Shown here piece after piece: positions 8,515 through 18,044 of a DNA stretch of 64,000 bases. The stretch is from DGNJ01 sp002388905 (GTDB taxonomy: Bacteria > Pseudomonadota > Gammaproteobacteria > Pseudomonadales > Porticoccaceae), in the NCBI GenBank assembly GCA_036843405.1, contig DAITSJ010000006.1:62001-126000 (forward strand), written 5' to 3'. Numbering within the stretch: position 1 is the stretch's first letter; each line of letters opens with the position of its first letter. The notes under the pieces are model-generated. The model ran no database searches and was not told where the DNA came from. It saw nothing but the letters and a program-made list of their open reading frames with translations. The position numbers and the translations under genes are program-made.

Positions 8515-9474
8515 ATGCAGGGTCAGGAAGCCTTTGGTCGCATGCGGGACTATCTCGACGCCCATATCGTCGGCCAGCACCACCTCACCGGCCGGCTGCT
8601 TATTGCCTTGCTGGCCGACGGCCATCTGCTGGTGGAAGGCGCCCCCGGGCTGGCCAAAACCCGCGCCGTCAAGACCCTGGCCAATGCCGTCGAAGGGGAT
8701 TTTCACCGGATCCAGTTCACACCGGACCTGCTGCCGGCGGACATCACCGGCAGCGATATTTATCGGCCCGAGGATGGATCCTTCCAGTTCCAGGCCGGTC
8801 CCGTTTTTCACAATCTCCTGCTGGCGGACGAAATCAACCGTGCCCCGGCCAAGGTTCAGTCCGCACTTCTGGAAGCCATGGCGGAACGCCAGATCAGCAT
8901 CGGCTCGAAGACCTACCCCCTGCCCGAGCTGTTCCTGGTCATGGCCACCCAGAATCCCATCGAGCAGGAAGGCACCTACCCCCTGCCCGAGGCCCAGATG
9001 GATCGCTTTCTAATGCACGTCAACGTCGACTATCCCGCCGCCGACAGCGAACGGGCGATCCTCGGGCTGGCGCGCCGGGAAGCGGATGCGGTGCCGCCCC
9101 CCGCTTTCGAACCGGTCACCCAGGCCGATGTATTTGCCGCCCGCAAAGCCACCCTGTCCGTGCACATGGCCGAACCGGTGGAGGAATACCTGGTGCAGAT
9201 CGTGCTCGCCACCCGGAATCCGCGCCCCTACGGAAGCGAACTGGGAGACTGGCTCGACTACGGCGCCAGCCCCCGCGCCACCATTGCCCTGGATCGCTGC
9301 AGTCGTGCCCTCGCCTGGCTGGACGGTCGCGATTACGTGACCCCGGACGACGTTCGGGAAGTGGCCCACGACATCCTGCGCCATCGCCTGATCCTTAGCT
9401 TCGAGGCGGAAGCCAACGGTATCACCGCCGACCGGGTGATCGACTCCCTGCTCGCTGCCGTTCCCTCGGCCTGA
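8515..9474 (+). CDS. MoxR-family AAA+ ATPase
   Basis: 319 residues from ATG 8515, which has AGGAG at 8501-8505. Walker A is EGAPGLAKT near residue 40 and Walker B is LLLADEINRAP near residue 100, with a sensor motif MATQNPIEQEGTYPLPEAQ typical of MoxR. MoxR ATPases act as chaperones that insert cofactors or mature proteins together with VWA-domain partners. It opens a run of six co-directional genes (DUF58, DUF4381, two VWA proteins, BatD), the Bat aerotolerance-type operon. Confidence 0.93.
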   Translation: MQGQEAFGRMRDYLDAHIVGQHHLTGRLLIALLADGHLLVEGAPGLAKTRAVKTLANAVEGDFHRIQFTPDLLPADITGSDIYRPEDGSFQFQAGPVFHNLLLADEINRAPAKVQSALLEAMAERQISIGSKTYPLPELFLVMATQNPIEQEGTYPLPEAQMDRFLMHVNVDYPAADSERAILGLARREADAVPPPAFEPVTQADVFAARKATLSVHMAEPVEEYLVQIVLATRNPRPYGSELGDWLDYGASPRATIALDRCSRALAWLDGRDYVTPDDVREVAHDILRHRLILSFEAEANGITADRVIDSLLAAVPSA

Positions 9475-9487
9475 GGCCTCCCCATCC

Positions 9488-10441
9488 ATGAAGGCACTGG
9501 TCGAATCCGTGGATCCGAAATGGCTGGACGTGGCCGCTCCCGACCCCCGGGAGCTTATCAGGCTGCGCCACTCCGCCCGGGATCTGGTCCTGTTCCCTCG
9601 AATCCAGGCCAGCGCCACGGGCGCCGGCGGTTACCGCTCGCGGTTCCGTGGCCGGGGCATGGATTTCGACGAAGTCCGTCCCTATCAGCCCGGCGACGAC
9701 ATCCGCAGTATCGACTGGCGGGTCACGGCGCGAACCAACACCACCCATACCAAGCTTTTCCGGGAGGAGAAGGAGCGTCCCGTACTGGTGGCCGTGGATC
9801 TGCGCAGCAGCATGTTTTTCGGGAGCACGGCACTCAAGTCGGTGGTGGCCAGCCGCGTCGCCGCGACCCTGGCCTGGGCCGGGCTCAATGCCAACGACCG
9901 GGTCGGCGGGCTGGTCTTCGGCCCCCGGCACCAGCGGGATGTGCGCGCCCGCCGCAGTCGCCACAGCGTCCTCGAATTGATCCGCACCCTGACCGAAACC
10001 TGTCTTGCCCTGATGGAACCGGCGGAAGACCGCCTTGACCTGGGGCGAATCGCCGAGGATGTGCGCCGGGTCGCTCACCCGGGCTCCACGGTACTGCTGA
10101 TCAGCGATTTTCATGACCTGGACCGGCATTGCGAGCGACAGTTCTTTGAATTGCACCGGCACTGCGACCTCAGCCTGTTCAATGTCTACGACCCCCTTGA
10201 AGCCCGGCTTCCGCCGCCTGGGCGCTACACCGTGACCGACGGCCGCCAGCGCCTGACCGTGAACGCCCGGGACCTGGAAACCCGGCGCCGTTTCGAAGCG
10301 CAGTTTCGCCGGCGCCACGATCAGCTCCACCTTCTGGCCGGCCGGTTGCGTCTGGGATTGGTGGAACTGACCACGGACACACCGGTCATGAACGCGCTCC
10401 TGAAGGCCTACGGCAAATCCCGCCGAAGGAGTCCCGCGTGA
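9488..10441 (+). CDS. DUF58 domain protein of the MoxR/Bat operon
   Basis: 317 residues. The central segment GRGMDFDEVRPYQPGDDIRS with IDWRVTART around residues 55-80 is the hallmark of DUF58. The following VLVAVDLRSSM is a VWA-like strand with a DxxSS metal-site relic. DUF58 proteins always partner MoxR ATPases; the biochemical role is unproven. It sits 13 nt after moxR and overlaps the next gene by 4 nt. Confidence 0.92.
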   Translation: MKALVESVDPKWLDVAAPDPRELIRLRHSARDLVLFPRIQASATGAGGYRSRFRGRGMDFDEVRPYQPGDDIRSIDWRVTARTNTTHTKLFREEKERPVLVAVDLRSSMFFGSTALKSVVASRVAATLAWAGLNANDRVGGLVFGPRHQRDVRARRSRHSVLELIRTLTETCLALMEPAEDRLDLGRIAEDVRRVAHPGSTVLLISDFHDLDRHCERQFFELHRHCDLSLFNVYDPLEARLPPPGRYTVTDGRQRLTVNARDLETRRRFEAQFRRRHDQLHLLAGRLRLGLVELTTDTPVMNALLKAYGKSRRRSPA

Positions 10442-10923
10442 ACCCCCTGGAGCAACTTCGGGATCTGCACACGCCACCGCCGCCGGGATTCTGGCCACCG
10501 GCGCCGGGCTGGTGGCTGATCGCTGTCCTGCTTGTCCTGATGGCCGGTCTAGGCATTTTCGCCCTGGTCCGGCACCGGCGGCGCAACCGCTACCGGCGCG
10601 CCGCCCTGGCCGAACTGGCCGAAATCCGGGCCCACCTCGACACCGACCCGCCGGGCGATACCGTGGCCCGGCTCCTGGCACTGGTCCGTCGCACCGCGCT
10701 CACCGCCAGGGCCGACACGCCGTTGCGCAGCCTCCCGGCCCGGGAACTGCTGACCGCTATCGACGCTATCGACGGCGGCCGCCTCGCCAAACGGACAACA
10801 CTGGAGGACCTGGTCCAGAGCCAGTACCGAAGCACCGCCAATATCGCTGCCGGCGATGCCGGGGAGCTGGCAAAGGCGGTAGACCACTGGATCCGGCGAC
10901 ACCGGCGGGAGCAGCTATGTTGA
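10438..10923 (+). CDS. DUF4381 domain membrane protein
   Basis: 161 residues from GTG 10438, which overlaps the DUF58 stop (GTGA). The N-terminus LRDLHTPPPPGFWPPAPGWW followed by one membrane helix (residues 23-43) and a basic stretch is characteristic of DUF4381. The C-terminal part is helical and cytosolic. It is found only inside MoxR-DUF58-VWA operons and may be a small membrane anchor for that complex. Confidence 0.9.
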   Translation: MNPLEQLRDLHTPPPPGFWPPAPGWWLIAVLLVLMAGLGIFALVRHRRRNRYRRAALAELAEIRAHLDTDPPGDTVARLLALVRRTALTARADTPLRSLPARELLTAIDAIDGGRLAKRTTLEDLVQSQYRSTANIAAGDAGELAKAVDHWIRRHRREQLC

Positions 10924-11912
10924 CTCTCCATTGGCCCTGGCTGCTGATGCTGCTGCCCCTGCCCTGGTTCTACCGCCTGGTGCGACCGCCGGTAACGGCG
11001 GGCCGGCCCGCCCTGCGATCGCGACTCTATGCCGCCCTGGCACTCGCCGGCGGCGAAAGCCGCCGGGACGGAGGAGCGGGCTATTGGCTGCGCTACGGCC
11101 TGCTCGTCACCGTCTGGCTCGGTCTCATTTTGGCCGTCGCCCGGCCCACCTGGGTGGGCGAACCCATGCCCCTGCCCACCAGCGGCCGGGACCTGCTTTT
11201 GGCCGTGGACATCTCCGAGAGTATGCAGGTCCGGGATATGGCCACCGACAACGGTTATACCGACCGGCTTTCCGCGGTCAAGGCCATTGTCGGCGGATTC
11301 GTCGAACAGCGCCGGGGGGATCGCCTGGGGCTGATCCTTTTCGGTTCCCGCGCCTACCTGCAAACGCCACTGACCTTTGATCGTCGCACACTCAATACTC
11401 TGCTTCAGGAGGCCAGGATCGGTTTCGCCGGGGGCGCCACCGCCATCGGCGACGCCATCGGTATCGCGGTCAAGCGCCTTCAGTCGCGTCCGGACAACAG
11501 CCGGGTACTGATCCTGCTCAGCGACGGCGCCGATACGGCCAGCGTGGTGCCGCCCCTGAAAGCGGCGGAACTGGCGGCGGCCCACGATATCAAGATCTAC
11601 ACGGTGGGTATCGGCGCCGAGGAAATCGTTCGCCGGGGCTTCTTTTCCAGCCAGCGGCTCAATCCTTCCGCCGACCTGGACGAGGAAATGCTCAAAGAAA
11701 TCGCCGCGACAACCGGCGGGCGCTATTTCCGGGCCCGTGACCCGGAGCAACTGGCCCGGATCTACGAGACCATTGACCGCCTGGAACCCGTCGAGCAGGA
11801 AGCGGAAACCCTGAGACCCACCAAGGCACTGTTCCACTGGCCCCTGACCCTCGCTTTCGCGGGCATCGCCGTCCTCGGCCTTCTGCACCGGCAGGAGGAC
11901 CGGCATGGTTGA
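10917..11912 (+). CDS. BatA-like VWA domain membrane protein
   Basis: 331 residues from ATG 10917, overlapping DUF4381 by 7 nt. Two helices lie near residues 5-20 and 60-80, then a von Willebrand A domain whose metal site reads VDISESM (DxSxS) near residue 100 with SDGADTAS near residue 206. A last helix lies at the C-terminus (WPLTLAFAGIAVLGLL). The topology, VWA domain between membrane helices, is that of BatA in aerotolerance operons. It is likely a membrane partner of the MoxR ATPase. Confidence 0.9.
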   Translation: MLTLHWPWLLMLLPLPWFYRLVRPPVTAGRPALRSRLYAALALAGGESRRDGGAGYWLRYGLLVTVWLGLILAVARPTWVGEPMPLPTSGRDLLLAVDISESMQVRDMATDNGYTDRLSAVKAIVGGFVEQRRGDRLGLILFGSRAYLQTPLTFDRRTLNTLLQEARIGFAGGATAIGDAIGIAVKRLQSRPDNSRVLILLSDGADTASVVPPLKAAELAAAHDIKIYTVGIGAEEIVRRGFFSSQRLNPSADLDEEMLKEIAATTGGRYFRARDPEQLARIYETIDRLEPVEQEAETLRPTKALFHWPLTLAFAGIAVLGLLHRQEDRHG

Positions 11913-13848
11913 CCTGCCCCGCCTCGTTGCCGATTTCCACTTTCTGCGTCCCTGGTGGCTGCTCGGCATTGCCGTTGCCCTGGCCGTGGCGCTCCTGGTC
12001 CGGCGGGCGGGAAACCGGGCCGGGGCCTGGGAACAGGTTATCGCCCCGGCCCTGCAACCGCTGCTGGTGGAAAACAACGGCGGGGGGAACGCCGGCCGGA
12101 ACCTGGCCCGCTGGTTTTTCGCCGCCCTGGTGGTCGCCTCGGTGGGCCTGGCCGGCCCCACCTGGGAGCGTACCCCCCTTCCCGTTCACAAACAGGAGGG
12201 CGCACTGGTGATTGTCTTCGACCTCTCCCCCTCCATGCTTGCCGAGGACCTTAAGCCCAACCGCCTGGTCCGGGCCCGGCTCAAGCTTATCGACCTGCTC
12301 AAGGCGCGCACGGAAGGCACCACTGCCCTGGTGGCCTATAGTGGCGGTGCCCATGTGGTCACTCCCCTTACCGACGACACCCGCACCATTATCGCCCTGG
12401 TGCCCTCGCTGCATCCCGGTATCATGCCCCTGGCCGGCAGCAACCCGGAACAGGCGGTGCAGACCGGTATCGAACTGGTCATGAATGCCGGCCACCTGGA
12501 GGGCGACCTGCTGATGATCACCGACGGCGTCACCCACCAGGCCCGCAGAAACCTGGACCGCCTGCTGGCCGGTTTTGACAATTTTTCCCTGTCGATCCTC
12601 GGGGTCGGCACCCGCGAAGGGGCACCGATCCCCCTGTCGGATCACCAGGGCTTCGCCCGGGACAGCAGCGGCGATATCGTCCTGGCGCGACTCGACCCGG
12701 GTGAACTGGAAACCCTGGCCCGCAGCCACGGCGGCCGTTATGCGACCCTGGCCACTGGCAGCTCGGATATCGATTATCTGTTGTCGCCCCTGGCCAATGC
12801 CTCCGACACCCGCGTTCGCGAACTGGACCGGGAGTTCGACACATGGCGCGACAGGGGCTACTGGCTTGCCGTAATCCTGTTACCGGTGACGGTGCTGGCC
12901 TTCCGGCGCGGTCTCCTTGCCTGCCTGATTGCGCTGCCCCTGGCCTACGCCCCGGACAGTCGCGCGGGCTGGTGGCAGGATCTGTGGCGGACACCGGACC
13001 AACAGGGTATGGAAATCCTCGAACAGGGCGACCCGCAAAAGGCCGCCGAGCGGTTCGAAAACCCCCAGTGGCAGGGCATTGCCGAGTACCGCAGCGGCGA
13101 TTACACATCGGCCGCCCGGGCCTTCGCCACGGGCGACTCGGCCCGGGCCCACTACAACCGGGGCAATGCCCTGGCCAGGGCCGGGGAACTGGAAAAAGCG
13201 CTTGCAGCCTACGACAGGGCTCTTGACAAGGATCCCGGTCTGGGGGATGCCCGTTATAACCGTCGCATTGTCAGATCGCTGCTCGACCAGCAAAAAAAAC
13301 AGCAACAATCCGGCGAGGGCAACCAGGACAAGCAAGACCGGGAATCGGGCAATTCCCGCAACGACGATGGCGCCGGGCAGGACGGCGACGAACCGGAACC
13401 GCGCCGGCAACAGAACGACAACCGGCAACCCGGCACGAACCGGAACGACGGAAGCGGAAGCGACGAACGTCAAAAACAGGAGCAGGGATCCGGGCAACCG
13501 CAGGACGGCCGGGACGAAAGCACCGGCCAGAAACCGGAGCGACACGAAGCACCACAGGCTGAACAGTCCGGTAAACCCGAGCAACCGGCCCGGGGCGAAG
13601 CAAAGCCGGGGCCGGCCGACGACGACAGCGCGAACGACAGCAAGGGTGTCGCAGGACGCGCGGCCGAAACCGGGCCCGGCGACGAGGAAAGACAGGCCAT
13701 GGAGCAATGGCTGCGGCGCGTTCCCGACGATCCCGGCGGCCTGCTGCGCCGGAAGTTCCGTGCCCAGCAGGAAGCCCGCCAATGGCGGGATCCCGGCGCC
13801 GGCCGCTACCAAACGCCCCCGAACGATGGCCAGGAGGAACGCTGGTGA
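11905..13848 (+). CDS. BatB/BatC-like VWA-TPR fusion membrane protein
   Basis: 647 residues, overlapping the preceding gene by 8 nt. The order is: N-terminal helix (12-32), second helix near 68, VWA domain from about residue 95 with FDLSPSM as the metal site, and helices near 318-345. A tetratricopeptide region follows (about 365-450, AHYNRGNALARAGELEKALA). The last 180 residues are a long low-complexity tail of Gln, Asn, Asp, Glu, Arg and Gly that is likely disordered. BatB and BatC are separate in some bacteria and fused here, as in many gammaproteobacteria. Confidence 0.9.
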   Translation: MVDLPRLVADFHFLRPWWLLGIAVALAVALLVRRAGNRAGAWEQVIAPALQPLLVENNGGGNAGRNLARWFFAALVVASVGLAGPTWERTPLPVHKQEGALVIVFDLSPSMLAEDLKPNRLVRARLKLIDLLKARTEGTTALVAYSGGAHVVTPLTDDTRTIIALVPSLHPGIMPLAGSNPEQAVQTGIELVMNAGHLEGDLLMITDGVTHQARRNLDRLLAGFDNFSLSILGVGTREGAPIPLSDHQGFARDSSGDIVLARLDPGELETLARSHGGRYATLATGSSDIDYLLSPLANASDTRVRELDREFDTWRDRGYWLAVILLPVTVLAFRRGLLACLIALPLAYAPDSRAGWWQDLWRTPDQQGMEILEQGDPQKAAERFENPQWQGIAEYRSGDYTSAARAFATGDSARAHYNRGNALARAGELEKALAAYDRALDKDPGLGDARYNRRIVRSLLDQQKKQQQSGEGNQDKQDRESGNSRNDDGAGQDGDEPEPRRQQNDNRQPGTNRNDGSGSDERQKQEQGSGQPQDGRDESTGQKPERHEAPQAEQSGKPEQPARGEAKPGPADDDSANDSKGVAGRAAETGPGDEERQAMEQWLRRVPDDPGGLLRRKFRAQQEARQWRDPGAGRYQTPPNDGQEERW

Positions 13849-15557
13849 AGAGAGCTTTGGTGAAGACATTGCTGCCATTTCCCCGGACGCGGGCTCTGAC
13901 ACTGATATTCTGCCTGCTCCTGTGGGCCGCCGGTGCCGGTGCCGGCGAACTCAGCGCCTCGGTGGACCGGACCCGTATCGCCATCAACGAAACCCTGACC
14001 CTGAGCGTGCGCTACGACGAGCAGGTGCTTGGGGACCCCGACTTCTCCGCCCTGGAGCACCAGTTCGAGATCCTCACTACCCAGCGCCAGAGCCAGTTCT
14101 CCTTTGGCAGTGGCGGCAATACCTCCTACACGGAATGGCTGGTGCGCTTGCGTCCCCGGGAAAAAGGCGAACTGGTCATTCCCTCATTCCACTTCAAGGG
14201 GGCAGTGAGCGACGCCCTGACCGTGCAGGTAACGGACGCTCCGGATACGGACAACCAGGGCCGCCAAGTGTTTATCGAGACCGATATCGACAAAAGCCGG
14301 GTCCATGTCCAGGAACAGATACTGTTCACCCTGCGCGTCCACACCGCCGTGGTGCTCGACAAGCTCGCCATGTCCGACCTGGAGGTAGCCGACGCCCAGG
14401 TCATCAAGCTGAATGAAAGCCAGTACCAGAAAACTTTGAACGGCACACCCTACTCGGTGGTGGAAATCCGCTATGCCCTCTTCCCCCAGAGCAGCGGCCC
14501 ACTGACTATTCCCGCCCAGCGCTTCCGGGCAGTGATCCCGGACCCGGGTTCCCGCAGTTCCCTGTTCAGCCGGGGCGGACGCCAGGTTTTCCTCAATTCC
14601 GAGGAGAAAACCGTCCAAGTGCAACCCCGTCCCGGTACCGTATCGCCGGCGGCCTGGCTGCCCAGCCAGGGGGTCAGTCTCAGCCAGCGCTGGAGCCGCC
14701 CCCTTGACCAGTTGTTGGTGGGCGAGCCGGTGACCCGCACGATCACCCTTACCGCCCAGGGCCTTACCGGCGCTCAACTGCCGCCCCTGGATATCCCTGT
14801 CGACGACGGGATTAAAGCCTACCCGGACCAGCCCCGGATCCAGCAATCGTTGGAACCGGAAGGCGTCCTTGGCCAGCGAACCGAGTCCATGGCCATCGTT
14901 CCCACCCGGGCCGGGAAGCTGACGCTGCCGCCGGTCACGGTGCGCTGGTGGGATACCCGCGCTGACACCATGCGCGAGACTCGTCTGGATGCCCTGACAT
15001 TACAGGTGGCCCCGGCGCCCGATACGACACCGGCAACATCGCCGACCCCCGATAGCGCGAACCAGGCACCGTCACCCGGGTCTTCGCAGCCCGACTACCC
15101 GCCACACTGGTTATGGCTGTCCCTGATCGGTAATCTCGTATTGGCCGTGCTGGTGTTGCTGCTGGCCATCGCCTGGTGGCGTGGGCGGCGTACCGTCGCA
15201 CCCCGTAGTACGGAAGACGATGCCGGGAAAACCGGGGTCAGCGAGGATCGTGCCTTCAAGCGCGTCATGGACTGTCCCCCGGACCGTCCGCGGCAACTGC
15301 GGGCCGCCATCCTTGACTGGGCGCCGCTGTTCTGGCCGGAAGACCGGGCAGACACCCTGGAGCGGATCGCCGGACTGGCTGGTGACGGGGAGCTCGACCG
15401 CCAATTCAGGGCCCTGGACAACGCCCTCTACGGCCCGGCATCGGCTCCGGCGCCGGCGGTGACAAGCTGTAAAGAGCGGCTCGCCACGGTGCGCGGGGAG
15501 CAACGGCACTGGCCCGGCAACGACGGACGGAAACTGAAGCCTCTATACCCCGATTGA
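13845..15557 (+). CDS. BatD-like exported protein
   Basis: 570 residues from GTG 13845; AGGAGG at 13832-13837 and the 4-nt overlap GTGA with the preceding stop decide this start. A signal peptide is visible (basic start, hydrophobic core ALTLIFCLLLWAAGAGAG, cleavage near residue 30). It is followed by beta-rich repeats starting LSASVDRTRIAINETLTLSV, typical of BatD/oxygen-tolerance proteins. One membrane helix lies near residue 430 (WLWLSLIGNLVLAVLVLLLA) before a cytosolic tail. It is the last gene of the MoxR/Bat operon and probably holds the complex at the periplasmic face. Confidence 0.9.
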   Translation: MKRALVKTLLPFPRTRALTLIFCLLLWAAGAGAGELSASVDRTRIAINETLTLSVRYDEQVLGDPDFSALEHQFEILTTQRQSQFSFGSGGNTSYTEWLVRLRPREKGELVIPSFHFKGAVSDALTVQVTDAPDTDNQGRQVFIETDIDKSRVHVQEQILFTLRVHTAVVLDKLAMSDLEVADAQVIKLNESQYQKTLNGTPYSVVEIRYALFPQSSGPLTIPAQRFRAVIPDPGSRSSLFSRGGRQVFLNSEEKTVQVQPRPGTVSPAAWLPSQGVSLSQRWSRPLDQLLVGEPVTRTITLTAQGLTGAQLPPLDIPVDDGIKAYPDQPRIQQSLEPEGVLGQRTESMAIVPTRAGKLTLPPVTVRWWDTRADTMRETRLDALTLQVAPAPDTTPATSPTPDSANQAPSPGSSQPDYPPHWLWLSLIGNLVLAVLVLLLAIAWWRGRRTVAPRSTEDDAGKTGVSEDRAFKRVMDCPPDRPRQLRAAILDWAPLFWPEDRADTLERIAGLAGDGELDRQFRALDNALYGPASAPAPAVTSCKERLATVRGEQRHWPGNDGRKLKPLYPD

Positions 15558-15561
15558 CAAA

Positions 15562-15576
15562 GCCCCCGCCGGGGGC
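15562..15576 (+). other. GC-rich hairpin after the bat operon
   Basis: GCCCCC, loop GCC, GGGGGC, 5 nt after the batD-like stop. There is no T-tract, so it is at best a weak terminator or an mRNA-stabilising hairpin. Confidence 0.3.
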
Positions 15577-15632
15577 GAGGATATCCGCGTACTCTTTGCA
15601 CGCCCCTAAACAACCTCGGGAGCAAAATAAGC

Positions 15633-16433
15633 ATGCGTCGCGTGGTATTCAACCAGAAAGGCGGAGTCGGCAAATCCAGCATTACCTGTAACCTGGCGGC
15701 CATAGGCGCGACCATGGGCAAGCGGGTCCTGGTGGTGGACCTGGACGCCCAGGCCAACAGCACCCACTACCTGCTGGGCGTGCCGCCAGCGGAACTGGAA
15801 ACCGGTATCGCCGCCTACTTCCGCAACTGCCTGAAGCCCGGCCGCAGCCGGACCGCGCCCATCGAGTACTGCTACGAAACCGATTATGAGAATCTCTACC
15901 TGATTCCCGCCAGCCCCGAACTGGACGACCTGGAAACCAAACTGGAATCCCGGCACAAGATCTACAAACTGCGGGACCTGCTCGACAAACTCGACGATGA
16001 ATTCGACGAGATCTATATCGATACGGCGCCGGCACTGAATTTTTACACCCACTCGGCCCTGATCTGCGCCGACCAATGCCTTATTCCCTTCGACTGCGAT
16101 GCATTCTCGCGCCAGGCGCTCTACAATATTATCGATATCATCGATGAGGTGCGTGACGACCACAACGAGGACCTCGGCGTAGGGGGGATCGTCGTCAACC
16201 TGTTCCAGCCCCGGGCCAACCTGCCCACCCAGATCATAGAGGAACTCAAGGCAGAAAAACATCCCATCCTGCCGGTGTACCTCAACCAGTCCGTCAAGAT
16301 GCGCGAATCCCATACCGCCAACCGGCCGCTCATCTACTTCGCGCCCTCGCACAACCTGACACAGCAGTTTGTCGAGCTATACAACCACATCGACAAAACA
16401 AGCAAGCGACGGCGCAAAAAACAGCCCGCCTGA
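15633..16433 (+). CDS. ParA family ATPase, orphan
   Basis: 266 residues. The deviant Walker A motif KGGVGKSS at residue 9, VLVVDLDAQANST near residue 33 and IYIDTAPAL near residue 128 are those of ParA/Soj ATPases. A lysine-rich tail ends RRRKKQPA. No parB or centromere-like repeat adjoins it, so it probably positions some protein cargo rather than DNA, but this is inference. It is separated by 75 nt from the bat operon on the same strand. Confidence 0.9.
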   Translation: MRRVVFNQKGGVGKSSITCNLAAIGATMGKRVLVVDLDAQANSTHYLLGVPPAELETGIAAYFRNCLKPGRSRTAPIEYCYETDYENLYLIPASPELDDLETKLESRHKIYKLRDLLDKLDDEFDEIYIDTAPALNFYTHSALICADQCLIPFDCDAFSRQALYNIIDIIDEVRDDHNEDLGVGGIVVNLFQPRANLPTQIIEELKAEKHPILPVYLNQSVKMRESHTANRPLIYFAPSHNLTQQFVELYNHIDKTSKRRRKKQPA

Positions 16434-16507
16434 GGGATTTGCCCCAGCCTACTCGAATCCCGCGGTTTAAGACTGGCTGGAAAAGCAATTACCGGCGCCG
16501 GTCCACA

Positions 16508-17869
16508 CTACTCCGCGGTATTTGTCCAGGCGCCCATGGAGCCCATAAACACGTCGACGTTTCGCCAGCCCGCCTTCCGGAGTACGGCACCGCCCACCAT
16601 GGCCCGCATCCCGCTGCCACATAACACCGTATAGGAAGCGTCCCGGTCGAGCTCCGCCAACTGCCCGGGCAGGTGGCCAAGGAAAATATGGCGGGCACCA
16701 TCGATTGCGTTGCCGCGAAATTCCTCGCCTTTCCGCACATCGAGCAGGACCCAGTTTTCCGGCGGCTTCCCGAGCCGTTCTTTCACTGTCGAAACAGATA
16801 CAGTGGCCATGGACTCGAACGGCTCGCCGGCCGCTGCCCACTTGGCCATGCCATCGGTGAATGCCCCGGCTACCCTGTCGTAGCCAATGCGCGAGAAATG
16901 AATTTCCGCCTCCCGGGCCTGTGCCAAGTTATCGGCGACAATGATCAGTTGATCCTCCGGATCCAGCAACCAGCCGCCATAGGTGGTCACAAGACCAACC
17001 GGCAACGACAATGCCCCGTCTATATGGGCGCCGGCGAACGATTCCGGACTCCTGACATCGACCAATTGACAGCCGTCATCCATGCCGGCTTTCAGGTCGG
17101 GGATAGCGAGTGGCTTGATGGCCAGGGGATCCGAAGCCGGATTGCCGCCGCGGGTATTCATCTGCTCCATCAGCCGGAAGTAAGGTGGCTGGTAATGCTC
17201 CTCGGCCGTTTTCCGGCGAATAAACTCGTCCCTGTCCTCGATGCGGAGCATCCTGTTTGTCTGTCGCTCCGTACCAATGGTGGAAAACTCCCTGTCGGCC
17301 ATGCCGGCACCGCATACCGAGCCGGCCCCATGGGCCGGATAGATAATAGCCTGGTCGCCCAGAGCCGCGAGCTTTTGCAGCGAATCGAAAAGAAGCCCGG
17401 CCACCTCTTCGGGGCGGTCCGGATAAAAATCGGTTCGTCCCACGTCGCCGACAAAAAGGGCATCCCCGGTAAAAACCCCGATGGCTTCGCCCCCCAGTTC
17501 CCGGTCATGAAGCACATAGCTGACGCTGTCGTCGGTATGGCCCGGCGTTTCCAGAACACTGACGCCCAGGTTGCCCAGGGTTAATCCCTCGCCTTCGCGG
17601 ATGGTTTGCGCATAGGCGATCGGTTCGGCGGGATTGGGCCCGTGCAACACTGTCGCACCCGTTATCTCGGCCAGCGCACTGGCGCCGGAGATCAGGTCCT
17701 CATTGCGATGGGTTTCGAGAATATGGGTAATCTGCGCGCCTTCGCGCCGACTGATATCGATATACACATCCACATCGCGCCGGGGATCCACCACCGCAGC
17801 CCGATCGCCGTCGCCCACCACATAGGAAAGCTGGGCAAGGCCCGGCGTCTTGATTTTCTCCACGAACAT
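16508..17869 (-). CDS. MBL-fold hydrolase with two rhodanese domains (persulfide dioxygenase/sulfurtransferase type)
   Basis: 453 residues from ATG 17869, preceded by GAGGAG; a farther in-frame start lacks this. The N-terminal metallo-beta-lactamase domain carries THRNED near residue 68, PGHTDDS near residue 125 and FTGDALF near residue 152. Two rhodanese-like domains follow, the first with VDVRSPESFAGAHIDGA (its Cys missing) and the second with VLCGSGMRA, a loop with the active Cys. The order matches CstB/persulfide-dioxygenase-rhodanese enzymes that oxidise glutathione or coenzyme persulfides. The usual HxHxDH has become HxNxDL, leaving the first His, the later His and the Asp that bind iron in ETHE1. 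Confidence 0.85.
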   Translation of the reverse strand: MFVEKIKTPGLAQLSYVVGDGDRAAVVDPRRDVDVYIDISRREGAQITHILETHRNEDLISGASALAEITGATVLHGPNPAEPIAYAQTIREGEGLTLGNLGVSVLETPGHTDDSVSYVLHDRELGGEAIGVFTGDALFVGDVGRTDFYPDRPEEVAGLLFDSLQKLAALGDQAIIYPAHGAGSVCGAGMADREFSTIGTERQTNRMLRIEDRDEFIRRKTAEEHYQPPYFRLMEQMNTRGGNPASDPLAIKPLAIPDLKAGMDDGCQLVDVRSPESFAGAHIDGALSLPVGLVTTYGGWLLDPEDQLIIVADNLAQAREAEIHFSRIGYDRVAGAFTDGMAKWAAAGEPFESMATVSVSTVKERLGKPPENWVLLDVRKGEEFRGNAIDGARHIFLGHLPGQLAELDRDASYTVLCGSGMRAMVGGAVLRKAGWRNVDVFMGSMGAWTNTAE

Positions 17870-18044
17870 AGCCTGCTCCTCACAATCTTCCGGAAAATCC
17901 GGATGCATTCACGGAACCAAGTATAGGAAGGTGAATCGTCCTCGGCCAATCGAATACCAGATCCGCTGGCCTGCTATCACCCCCCATCCCCGACAGGGTG
18001 GCAATGGCGTGCCCGGTGGATGCGCGCCCGGGAAAGTGGAATGC

